This document shows positions 6,233-12,147 of a stretch of DNA of 15,779 nucleotides, in pieces. The notes under the pieces are model-generated. The model worked only from the letters and a program-made list of their open reading frames with translations, was not told where the DNA came from and did no database searches. Source of the DNA: F23-B02 sp045601285 (GTDB taxonomy: Bacteria; Bacillota; Clostridia; Oscillospirales; Oscillospiraceae); contig JAZRZJ010000046.1 in NCBI GenBank assembly GCA_045601285.1, positions 1 to 15,779 of the forward strand. Direction: 5' to 3'. How positions within the stretch are numbered: the first letter of the stretch is position 1; each line of letters starts with the position of its first letter. The translations under genes and the position numbers were made by a program.

Positions 6233-6928
6233 ATGAAAATCTATCTTTCTCCATCCATGCAGGATTACAACCGCTACTCCGCGGGAAACACCACGGAAAT
6301 GCGCCAGTGCAGCCGCATTGCCGAAAGTGCGGAAAAAGCGTTGCGCCGCAACGGTTTTGAGGTGAAAAGAGCGCCCATGGGACAGAGCGCCGAGGAGAAT
6401 GTCAGGGAGTCAAACGCCTGGGGCGCTGACTTCCACATTCCCATTCACACCAATGCCGGCGGCGGCAGGGGCTGCGTCGTGTTTATTTCGGAGCTTACGG
6501 GAGAAAAGTATAATTTCGCCCGGGCGATTTTCAGCGCCATTGACGCAATAACGCTTTACCGTTCGGTCTACGGCGTGCGCGCCCAGAGCTTTTATGAAAC
6601 AAATGCGACAAATGCGCCGTGCATCTATGTGGAGTGCGAGTTCCATGACGATCCTCAGCTTGCGCAGTGGATAATCGACAACACAGATGCGCTGGGTGAG
6701 GCAATATGCCGCGGCATCTGCAAGGCCGCCGGCAGAGAATATGTTCCGGAGGACGATGACATGGTAAGATGGCAGAGACTTGAGGATATACCCGCGGGCT
6801 ACCGCGCAATTGCACAGCGCTATATCGACGCGGGTGCGCTCAGGGGAAAAGAGGACGGAAGTCTTGACATTACGGAAGATATGTTGCGTGTAATGGAGAT
6901 AATGCGCCGCTATTTCGAGGAGGCGTAA
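6233..6928 (+). CDS. N-acetylmuramoyl-L-alanine amidase (Amidase_3 type), endolysin-like
   Basis: A 231-residue cell wall hydrolase that would cut the bond between N-acetylmuramic acid and L-Ala of peptidoglycan. The N-terminal 165 residues fit the zinc amidase fold: E22 in 'GNTTEMRQ', H72 in 'HIPIHTNAGGGRG', and E134 in 'YVECEFHDD' match the metal-binding and catalytic positions. The usual first zinc histidine (in DPGHGG) is replaced by 'SPSMQ', close to the SPSNQ form found in clostridial and phage amidases. No signal peptide is seen, as in endolysins released through a holin. Residues 178-231 form a small helical C-terminal domain ('RLEDIPAGYRAIAQRYIDAGAL') like those ending other clostridial endolysins, possibly for wall binding. 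Start 6233 has GGGGTGG just upstream, whereas the in-frame ATG at 6215 has none. The holin gene follows by four bases. Confidence 0.85.
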   Translation: MKIYLSPSMQDYNRYSAGNTTEMRQCSRIAESAEKALRRNGFEVKRAPMGQSAEENVRESNAWGADFHIPIHTNAGGGRGCVVFISELTGEKYNFARAIFSAIDAITLYRSVYGVRAQSFYETNATNAPCIYVECEFHDDPQLAQWIIDNTDALGEAICRGICKAAGREYVPEDDDMVRWQRLEDIPAGYRAIAQRYIDAGALRGKEDGSLDITEDMLRVMEIMRRYFEEA

Positions 6929-6932
6929 GGCT

Positions 6933-7394
6933 GTGGAAGCACCCGATAAAGCTCTGGAAATCAGAGCAGCGATTACAGCGGTCATTGCCTTCGGCACGGC
7001 GCTTTTCGGCTGGGTGGGCTGGGTGATAATCATCTGGCTTGCAGCCATGGCGCTGGACTATATTACGGGCACGCTTGCCGCAATAAGCACGGGAACCTGG
7101 AGCAGCGGCGTAGCACGAAAGGGTCTGTGGCATAAGCTCGGCAGCATTGCCGCCGTGCTTGTGGCTGCGCTTTGCGACATTGCCCTCGGCGTTGTGACGG
7201 AAAACATCGGGCAGAGCTTTCTGCCCTTTGACTACGGCTGCGTCATAAGTCCCGTTGTAGTGCTGTGGTATGTTTTCACGGAGCTCGGCAGTATAACGGA
7301 AAACGCCGAAAAGCTCGGCGCACCTCTGCCGAAATTCCTGACAAAAATGATTGAAAATGTCCGCAATACCGCAGATAAGAAAGACAAATATTAA
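6933..7394 (+). CDS. Phage-type holin family protein (Phage_holin_4 / toxin secretion holin)
   Basis: A 153-residue small membrane protein that would form membrane lesions or channels allowing the upstream amidase to reach the wall. It has about three or four hydrophobic segments and the family signature MALDYITGTLAA followed by SSGVARKGLWHKL, as in Bacillus and Clostridium holins of this class (including TcdE-like proteins). The C-terminus is charged. It starts with GTG; AGGAGG (6918-6923), inside the end of the amidase gene, is nine bases upstream, so the two are probably translated together. In most phages the holin precedes the endolysin; here the order is reversed. No other phage gene is visible. 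Confidence 0.87.
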   Translation: MEAPDKALEIRAAITAVIAFGTALFGWVGWVIIIWLAAMALDYITGTLAAISTGTWSSGVARKGLWHKLGSIAAVLVAALCDIALGVVTENIGQSFLPFDYGCVISPVVVLWYVFTELGSITENAEKLGAPLPKFLTKMIENVRNTADKKDKY

Positions 7395-7401
7395 TAAAAA
7401 G

Positions 7402-7443
7402 GGCGCTCTCACGCAGGACTGCTAATCCCTGTGTGAGAGCGCC
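7402..7443. terminator. Terminator shared by the convergent holin and PepSY-protein genes
   Basis: A 16-pair stem (7402-7417 with 7428-7443, one G-U pair) lies between two convergent genes. On the minus strand it is followed by a five-U run (complement of 7400-7396), making it a good terminator for the minus-strand gene. On the + strand no U run follows directly, so it would be weaker for the holin. Confidence 0.8.
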
Positions 7444-7457
7444 TAAATCAGCTCTTT

Positions 7458-7928
7458 TCAGCCTTCGCCGTCAATGTGATAGAAGGCGCGGGCGGTGATT
7501 TCGCCCGAGGAGGCGTTAATTATATAGCGGTAATCCGTAACGGTGCCGGTGAACTGAACCTTGTAGTACATCTCACCGTCAATTTTCACGAGGTCGGACT
7601 TGAGAGAACTTGCCTTGTCTGCAAGGATACCTGAGTCATCGAGGGCAATCCTCTGCGCCTCGGAAACGCCTATGTAGTCATCGTCTGTGAGGACACAGCT
7701 CTTGAGAGGGGATATCATCACAAAGCAGACGAAAAGAAGAAGCAGGGCTTTGACGATGTTTTTGAGCGAAACCGTTCTGCTGCGGCTTTTTGCGGGCTTC
7801 GCATGGGAGAGGGAAGAGGTCGCGGCCTTTCTGTCCCTGCGGGAAACGGCATGGGCTCCGCCGGGTTTCTTTTCGGTTTTGACTTCGCCGCTGTCCTTTG
7901 CGTTTGCGTGCCTGCCGACTTTTGCCAC
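7458..7928 (-). CDS. Single-pass membrane protein with a PepSY-like domain
   Basis: A 156-residue protein of unknown precise role. A long basic N-terminal region (about 1-57, rich in Lys, Arg, Ser, Ala) is followed by one hydrophobic segment (about 58-73), then a C-terminal domain of about 75 residues. That domain has the PepSY pattern: 'VSEAQRIALDDSGI' (88-101), then 'YYKVQFTG' (121-128), then 'YRYIINASSGEI' (133-144). PepSY domains often sit outside the membrane and are thought to inhibit or sense proteases. The GTG start at 7928 is chosen because AAAGGAGG (7936-7943) is seven bases upstream; the ATG two codons earlier is only one base from it. A consensus promoter lies upstream and a shared terminator downstream. 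It is divergent from the anchored protein at 8081. Confidence 0.75.
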   Translation of the reverse strand: MAKVGRHANAKDSGEVKTEKKPGGAHAVSRRDRKAATSSLSHAKPAKSRSRTVSLKNIVKALLLLFVCFVMISPLKSCVLTDDDYIGVSEAQRIALDDSGILADKASSLKSDLVKIDGEMYYKVQFTGTVTDYRYIINASSGEITARAFYHIDGEG

Positions 7929-7962
7929 TGCCATTCCTCCTTTACATAACACTTTAAACTGT

Positions 7963-7992
7963 ATTATACCCAAGAATGCGCATATTTGTCAA
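7963..7992 (-). promoter_or_regulatory. Promoter of the PepSY-protein gene
   Basis: On the minus strand, perfect TTGACA (7987-7992) and perfect TATAAT (7963-7968) are separated by 18 bases. The predicted start is near 7956, 28 bases before the GTG. It lies back to back with the promoter at 8022-8051. Confidence 0.85.
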
Positions 7993-8021
7993 TAAATGCG
8001 CCGACATTATTGAATTAAAGT

Positions 8022-8051
8022 GTGGCAATTTGCGATAATTTGTTGTATAAT
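8022..8051 (+). promoter_or_regulatory. Probable promoter of the anchored protein at 8081
   Basis: A perfect TATAAT (8046-8051) has a weaker -35 candidate, GTGGCA (8022-8027), 18 bases upstream. The predicted start is near 8058, leaving a leader of about 23 bases that holds the AGGAGG site (8069-8074). Confidence 0.6.
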
Positions 8052-8080
8052 TATTTGCAAATCAAATTAGGAGGTACAAT

Positions 8081-8728
8081 ATGGCAAAGCAGAAAACTCA
8101 CATCTTCATAGCACTTGTGCTTGTGCTACTTATCATTGCCGCTGTAACAGCTTGGATTACACATGACAGAGCAGATGATCAGAATGCTGCCGACAATACA
8201 CCAGCTCCCGTTAATTCTTCCGAGGTAATAGTGACAACTGCAGAGCCTCTGGAGACACCGGTCCCCATTGAGCCCAGCGACGTTCCCGAAACTCCCAGAC
8301 CCACGGAAAGTCAGCCCGTTGAGCCCCAGGGTGACGGACGTGTAAATCAGAGCGGAAGCTTTACTTCCGATACGGGAACCAGTCTCAATCTTGTTGTGGA
8401 CTGGAAGGCCGTGTCCGTGGATTCCAACACGCTTTCCGTCACGGTGAATGTATATGTCCGCAGCTACAGCCTTGACATCGGCAAGCGCTCGGGCAACTCC
8501 ATCTATGTAAACGGCAGCGGCTACAACTTCGTAAGTCCCGCCGTTACGCACACCAATGACAACAGCCTTTCAAAGACAATGATAACCACCGTAACCGTTT
8601 CCGTTCCCGCCGAAGCGGGCTCAACCGTAAACATTCCCGTTTCGATTGACTGGAACTACCGCGGCAGCTACAGCGGAGAAGAGCTTGAGCATATCACCGC
8701 CGAGAGCATCATAACTATAAACGCATAA
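8081..8728 (+). CDS. Membrane-anchored or secreted protein of unknown function with Pro/Glu/Thr-rich stalk
   Basis: A 215-residue protein with no recognised family. Residues 8-26 form one strongly hydrophobic segment after a basic start (MAKQK), a signal anchor or uncleaved signal peptide. Residues about 38-85 are rich in Pro, Glu, Thr and Ser, like an extracellular stalk. Residues about 90-215 alternate hydrophobic and polar residues ('LNLVVDWKAV', 'LSVTVNVYVRSY', 'TVNIPVSIDWNYRG'), as in a beta-sandwich, and contain no cysteine or obvious catalytic motif. AGGAGG lies six bases before the ATG. It has its own promoter and a strong terminator. The divergent PepSY-domain gene may share its control region; a joint role at the cell surface is only a guess. 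Confidence 0.7.
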   Translation: MAKQKTHIFIALVLVLLIIAAVTAWITHDRADDQNAADNTPAPVNSSEVIVTTAEPLETPVPIEPSDVPETPRPTESQPVEPQGDGRVNQSGSFTSDTGTSLNLVVDWKAVSVDSNTLSVTVNVYVRSYSLDIGKRSGNSIYVNGSGYNFVSPAVTHTNDNSLSKTMITTVTVSVPAEAGSTVNIPVSIDWNYRGSYSGEELEHITAESIITINA

Positions 8729-8737
8729 GCGCATTCA

Positions 8738-8777
8738 CCACGGTTTCCGCCCTTTTCGGCGGAAACCGTGGTTTTTT
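8738..8777 (+). terminator. Rho-independent terminator after the anchored protein
   Basis: A perfect 14-pair GC-rich stem (8738-8751 with 8758-8771, loop cttttc) is followed by six T. It cleanly separates this gene from the ribosomal operon. Confidence 0.93.
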
Positions 8778-8801
8778 ATTACATTTCAGTTGCAAAAACC
8801 C

Positions 8802-8829
8802 TTGACATTGACGGCAAAAAGGATATAAT
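8802..8829 (+). promoter_or_regulatory. Promoter of the rpsF-ssb-rpsR operon
   Basis: Perfect TTGACA (8802-8807) and perfect TATAAT (8824-8829) are separated by 16 bases. The predicted start is near 8836, leaving a leader of about 76 bases before rpsF. Confidence 0.9.
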
Positions 8830-8834
8830 AATAT

Positions 8835-8894
8835 GGCTGTCCGTATGGACGGCCTTATTTCCTTGCTCCCGTATGAACGGGGGCCAACAGACCA
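8835..8894 (+). promoter_or_regulatory. Structured rpsF leader, candidate S6:S18 autoregulatory element
   Basis: The leader holds two hairpins: ggctgtcc-gtat-ggacggcc (8835-8854, one U-G pair) and ctcccgt-atga-acggggg (8866-8883). The ggcc at 8851-8854 can pair with ggcc at 8882-8885, so an alternative fold exists. In Bacteria with the rpsF-ssb-rpsR order, the S6:S18 protein complex binds a leader hairpin with a CCG motif and represses the operon. Position and structure fit that; no covariance model was run, so the identity is an inference. Confidence 0.6.
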
Positions 8895-8911
8895 AAAGGA
8901 GGTGCAACTAA

Positions 8912-9208
8912 ATGGCAAAAGCAAGCGAAAAGTACGAGGTAATGTACATCATTAACCCCAACTTCACTGAAGAACAGACCGCAGCTGTTGTCGAGAAGTT
9001 CAAGGCACTCGTTGAGGCGAACGGAACTCTCGATGAGCTGGAGGAGATGGGCAAGCGCAAGCTCGCTTACGAAATCAACTACATTTCCGAAGGCTACTAC
9101 GTTCTCATGAAGTTCACAAGCCCCGCAGAATTTCCTGCAGAGCTGGACCGTATCCTCGGTATCACCGACGGCATCATGCGTCGCCTGATTACCCTGCGTG
9201 CAGAGTAA
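8912..9208 (+). CDS. rpsF: Ribosomal protein bS6
   Basis: A 98-residue protein of the small ribosomal subunit that forms a dimer with S18 on the platform. It shows the usual order: 'YEVMYIINPNFTEEQ' (strand 1), an alpha helix, 'KRKLAYEIN' (about 48-56), 'EGYYVLMKFTSP', and a conserved 'MRRLI' near the end. It is normal length and lacks the acidic tail of the E. coli protein. AAAGGAGGTG (8895-8904) lies seven bases before the ATG, an extended site as expected for a highly expressed gene. It is followed at 12 bases by ssb and then rpsR, the conserved operon. Confidence 0.97.
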   Translation: MAKASEKYEVMYIINPNFTEEQTAAVVEKFKALVEANGTLDELEEMGKRKLAYEINYISEGYYVLMKFTSPAEFPAELDRILGITDGIMRRLITLRAE

Positions 9209-9220
9209 GGAGCGACAAAT

Positions 9221-9670
9221 ATGCTTAATCACATCACCATTATGGGTCGTCTGACCAGAGATCCTGAGCTCAGATACACCCAGTCCCAGACTCCTGTGGC
9301 ATCCTTCACCCTGGCAGTCGACCGCGATTACGGCGGCCGCGACGGCGGTGAGAAGCAGACCGATTTCATCGACTGCGTCGCATGGCGTCAGACAGCCGAA
9401 TTTGTCAACAAGTATTTCGCAAAGGGCAGCATGGCAGTTGTTTCCGGCCGTCTCCAGATTCGTGACTGGACCGATAACAACGGCGGCAAGCGCCGCAACG
9501 CAGAGGTTGTTGTTGACAACATTTACTTCGGCGAAAGCAAGCGCCGCGACGGCGCAGATTCACGCAGCGAAGCCCGTCCCGCCTACAGCAGCTATGAGAG
9601 CGTAAGCCCCGCAATGGGCGCCTCCGCTTTCTCTGAAATCGGCGATGACGAGAGCGAGCTGCCGTTCTAA
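9221..9670 (+). CDS. ssb: Single-stranded DNA-binding protein
   Basis: A 149-residue SSB that coats single-stranded DNA in replication, recombination and repair, and acts as a tetramer. The N-terminal OB fold (about 1-105) starts with 'MLNHITIMGRLTRDPELRYT' and includes 'VASFTLAVDR', 'FIDCVAWR' and 'VVSGRLQIRDW'. A flexible linker rich in Ser, Ala and Gly follows. The protein ends with the acidic tip DDESELPF, the form of the partner-binding tail. AAGGAGC precedes the ATG by eight bases. Its place between rpsF and rpsR is the classical one. Confidence 0.97.
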   Translation: MLNHITIMGRLTRDPELRYTQSQTPVASFTLAVDRDYGGRDGGEKQTDFIDCVAWRQTAEFVNKYFAKGSMAVVSGRLQIRDWTDNNGGKRRNAEVVVDNIYFGESKRRDGADSRSEARPAYSSYESVSPAMGASAFSEIGDDESELPF

Positions 9671-9693
9671 AATATTAATAGGAGGATACAGCA

Positions 9694-9933
9694 TTGGCTT
9701 TTGATAAGAACAATCCCAAGAACCGCAAGCGCAGAAAAGTCTGCCAGTTTTGCGTAGATAAAGCTACCTTCATCGACTACAAAGATGTTGCAAAGCTTCG
9801 CCGTTACATGTCCGAGCGCAGCAAGATTCTGCCCCGCCGTACCACCGGTACCTGCGCAATGCATCAGCGTCAGCTTACCGAGGCTATCAAGAGAGCACGC
9901 GTTATCGCTCTCCTGCCTTACGTAACCGATTGA
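9694..9933 (+). CDS. rpsR: Ribosomal protein bS18, zinc-binding (C+) form
   Basis: A 79-residue S18 with the family signature 'VCQFCVDK...IDYKD', 'LRRYMSERSKILPRRTTGTC' and 'IKRARVIALLPY'. It carries the zinc-binding set C17-x2-C20 and C54-x2-H57, the C+ type; many bacteria encode a C- form that lacks these residues. The start is TTG at 9694: GGAGG (9681-9685) is eight bases upstream, and the protein reads MAFDKNN from there. It is the last gene of the operon, ended by a terminator at 9944. S18 is expected to bind S6, and together they may repress the operon through the leader. Confidence 0.97.
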   Translation: MAFDKNNPKNRKRRKVCQFCVDKATFIDYKDVAKLRRYMSERSKILPRRTTGTCAMHQRQLTEAIKRARVIALLPYVTD

Positions 9934-9943
9934 TTTAATGCCG

Positions 9944-9975
9944 AAAGACCGTTCCGAAAGGAACGGTCTTTTTTT
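9944..9975 (+). terminator. Terminator of the rpsF-ssb-rpsR operon
   Basis: A perfect 12-pair stem (aaagaccgttcc at 9944-9955 with its complement at 9960-9971) is closed by a GAAA tetraloop and followed by T to 9975. It lies ten bases after rpsR. Confidence 0.95.
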
Positions 9976-10000
9976 ACTCAAGAGCGATTTCCTGCCATGC

Positions 10001-10029
10001 TTGATAGAATAAGAAAAATGTGGTATAAT
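10001..10029 (+). promoter_or_regulatory. Promoter of the two-gene COG0523 operon
   Basis: TTGATA (10001-10006) and perfect TATAAT (10024-10029) are 17 bases apart. The predicted start is near 10036, with a leader of about 36 bases. No Zur-type palindrome was recognised, although COG0523 genes are often Zur-controlled. Confidence 0.85.
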
Positions 10030-10071
10030 AATTATTTGTACATACGAAATTATTTTTGGAGGTAATCCGTT

Positions 10072-11148
10072 TTGACTAAAATTGATATTTTCTCCGGCTT
10101 CCTCGGAGCAGGCAAAACCACACTTATCCGCAAGCTCATCAAAGAGGGCTACAAAAATGAAAAGCTCGTTCTCATCGAGAACGAATTCGGCGAAATCGCC
10201 ATCGACGGCGGCTTTCTTAAGGACGCAGGCGTCCAGATAACCGAGATGAACTCCGGCTGTATCTGCTGCACCCTCGTGGGCGACTTCAAAAAGGCGCTGG
10301 AGCAGGTCATCAATGACTACAGCCCCGACCGCATCATCATCGAGCCCTCGGGTGTCGGCAAGCTTTCCGATGTTGCCCGTGCCGTTGACAGCGTTGAGGG
10401 CGCGGAAATCGGCGCAAAGGTCACCGTTGTTGACGCAGGCAAGTGCCGCATGTATATCCGCAACTTCGGCGAGTTCTTCAACGACCAGGTACAGCATGCC
10501 GACGTTATCGTCCTTTCCCGCACCGACTCCGTTTCCGACGGCAAGGTAGTCATCGCCTCGGGTCTGCTTGCTCAGCAGAACGGCAATGCCACCATCATCA
10601 CAACTCCCTGGGACGAAATTTCCGGCGAGCAGATCGTTCAGGCAATGGAAAAGGTCGACTCTCTCTCCACCGCCATGCACGACCTTGAGCATTACCATGA
10701 GAAGCACCATCTCCACGAGCATCACCATCACCATGAGCACGGCGAGCACTGCGGCTGCGGTCATGACCACGACCACGAAGAGCATGAGCACCATCATCAC
10801 CACGACCACGAGCATGATGAGCATTGCGGCTGCGGTCACGACCATGACCACGAGCATCACCACCATGCCGACGAGGTCTTCACAAGCTGGGGCGTTGAAA
10901 CTCCCAGAAAGTTCACCGCAGAGGAGATCGAGAATGCTCTGAAGGCAATGTCCGACAGCGAAAAGTATGGCATGATACTTCGCGCCAAGGGCTTTGTCGA
11001 TGCCTCCGATGGCGAGTGGATCTACTTCGACTACGTTCCCGGCGAGAGCAACGTCCGCCGCGGCGGAGCGGAAATCACCGGCAGGATCTGCGTGATCGGT
11101 TCTAAGATAAACGAGCAGGCGATTAAGGAGCTGTTTAACATTGGCTGA
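10072..11148 (+). CDS. COG0523 (CobW/YciC-type) GTPase with His-rich metal-binding insert
   Basis: A 358-residue GTP-dependent metallochaperone of the CobW/HypB/UreG group. Walker A is GFLGAGKT (9-16); the family CxCC metal site is GCICC (62-66); 'IIIEPSGVGKLSDV' follows (88-101); 'VLSRTD' (147-152) stands where GTPases have NKxD. Residues 203-265 form an insert with 32 histidines in 63 residues plus Cys 227, 229, 252 and 254; the 12-residue unit EHCGCGHDHDHE occurs twice (225-236, 250-261). A C-terminal CobW_C domain follows (about 280-358). Zinc or nickel is the likely cargo. HypB was considered, but the CxCC motif and the CobW_C domain favour COG0523. The start is TTG, with TGGAGGT nine bases upstream. 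The next gene overlaps its end by eight bases. Confidence 0.9.
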   Translation: MTKIDIFSGFLGAGKTTLIRKLIKEGYKNEKLVLIENEFGEIAIDGGFLKDAGVQITEMNSGCICCTLVGDFKKALEQVINDYSPDRIIIEPSGVGKLSDVARAVDSVEGAEIGAKVTVVDAGKCRMYIRNFGEFFNDQVQHADVIVLSRTDSVSDGKVVIASGLLAQQNGNATIITTPWDEISGEQIVQAMEKVDSLSTAMHDLEHYHEKHHLHEHHHHHEHGEHCGCGHDHDHEEHEHHHHHDHEHDEHCGCGHDHDHEHHHHADEVFTSWGVETPRKFTAEEIENALKAMSDSEKYGMILRAKGFVDASDGEWIYFDYVPGESNVRRGGAEITGRICVIGSKINEQAIKELFNIG

Positions 11149-12100
11149 TAGTAAGATTAAAGACGTACCCGTATATCTCTTTACGGGCTTTCTCGAAGCG
11201 GGCAAAACAAAGTTCATTCAGGAAACGCTTGAGGACAAGCGCTTTAATAACGGCGAGCGCACCCTGCTCATAGTCTGCGAGGAGGGCGAGGAGGAGTACG
11301 ACGTAAGCAGCTTCTCCGCACCTAACGTTTTCATCAGAATACTTGACGGACTTGAGGAGCTCACCATGCCCAACCTCCGCGAGTGGCTGGCAAAGGACAG
11401 GTGCGAGCGCGTTGTCATTGAGTACAACGGCATGTGGCTTCTGGACGAGCTTTACAGCCGTCTGCCTGAGTACTGGATGGTTTATCAGGAGTTCATGTTT
11501 GCCGACGCAAACACCTTTGAAAGCTACAACAGCAATATGCGCCAGCTTGTTTATGACAAGCTCAAGAGCTGTGAGCTTGTGGTTTTCAACCGTTACAGCG
11601 ATAAGCTTGACCAGATGGCGCTGCACAAAATCGTCCGCGGCGTATCCCGCCGCTGCGACATTGCCTATGAGTACTGTGACGGCACCGTGAAGTATGACGA
11701 GATCGAGGACCCTCTGCCCTTTGACGTAAACGCACCCGTCATTGAAATCGGCGACCAGGACTATGCCCTGTGGTACCGCGATATGAGCGAGGAGCCCGAA
11801 AAGTATGAGGACAAGACCGTCCGCTTCAAGTGCCGCTACTTAAAGCGCAAGAAGGTGCCGGCGGGCAATTTCATCGTGGGCCGCCATATCATGACCTGCT
11901 GCGCCGACGATGTTCAGTTTGCGGGACTCATCTGCAAGTGGGAGGAATCCGAAAGCATAGTCGGGGATTCCTGGCATATCCTCACGGCGAAAATAAACCA
12001 CAAATTCAGCCGCGCCTACGGCAAAAAGGGACCCGTTCTGACCTTTATTTCCGATGAAGCCTGCGAGGTTCCCAAGCAGCCCGTGGCAACATTCTACTGA
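11141..12100 (+). CDS. COG0523-like GTPase fused to a DUF1980 (TIGR03943-like) C-terminal domain
   Basis: A 319-residue two-domain protein. Residues about 9-190 follow the COG0523 plan: P-loop GFLEAGKT (16-23), 'VVIEYNGMW' (91-99) aligned to IIIEPSG of its neighbour, and 'VVFNRYSDK' (147-155) like NKxD. The CxCC metal motif is missing, so its N-terminal domain probably does not carry metal the same way. Residues about 222-319 resemble the C-terminal OB-like domain of DUF1980/TIGR03943 (YcgQ) proteins: 'GNFIVGRHIMTCCADD' (242-256), with C253 and C254, a GL..W stretch, and a final 'ACEVPKQPVATFY'. YcgQ normally partners a DUF318-type permease; none is seen here. The start is TTG at 11141, overlapping the previous gene by eight bases, with AAGGAG ten bases upstream, so it is translationally coupled to it. 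Function is not established. Confidence 0.75.
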   Translation: MADSKIKDVPVYLFTGFLEAGKTKFIQETLEDKRFNNGERTLLIVCEEGEEEYDVSSFSAPNVFIRILDGLEELTMPNLREWLAKDRCERVVIEYNGMWLLDELYSRLPEYWMVYQEFMFADANTFESYNSNMRQLVYDKLKSCELVVFNRYSDKLDQMALHKIVRGVSRRCDIAYEYCDGTVKYDEIEDPLPFDVNAPVIEIGDQDYALWYRDMSEEPEKYEDKTVRFKCRYLKRKKVPAGNFIVGRHIMTCCADDVQFAGLICKWEESESIVGDSWHILTAKINHKFSRAYGKKGPVLTFISDEACEVPKQPVATFY

Positions 12101-12108
12101 TTATTTTC

Positions 12109-12147
12109 GATTGAGACCCACTTCGTTGGGCTCTCAATCGAGTTTTG
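12109..12147 (+). terminator. Probable terminator of the COG0523 operon
   Basis: cgattgaga (12109-12117) pairs with tctcaatcg (12133-12141), and ccca (12118-12121) with tggg (12128-12131), leaving one bulged base and a 6-base loop. Only four T follow (12144-12147), so strength is moderate. Confidence 0.65.

Noticed and set aside
6233..7394. A resident prophage around the lysis pair
   Set aside because: No integrase, capsid, terminase, tail or replication gene, and no direct repeats resembling att sites, are seen on either side within the window.
10690..10870. Short direct DNA repeats, possible CRISPR or minisatellite
   Set aside because: They are repeated His/Asp/Glu codons in an intact reading frame, with the repeat unit reflecting the protein duplication. 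There are no spacers.
10072..11148. HypB identity for the His-rich GTPase, given hypA nearby
   Set aside because: It has the GCICC (CxCC) motif and a C-terminal CobW_C-type domain of COG0523, and lies in a different operon from hypA.
9667..11217. A 516-codon open frame on the minus strand over rpsR and the COG0523 gene
   Set aside because: It spans two well-supported genes and a terminator between them. The Val/Met-rich stretch in its product is simply the reverse of the His codons in the metal-binding insert.
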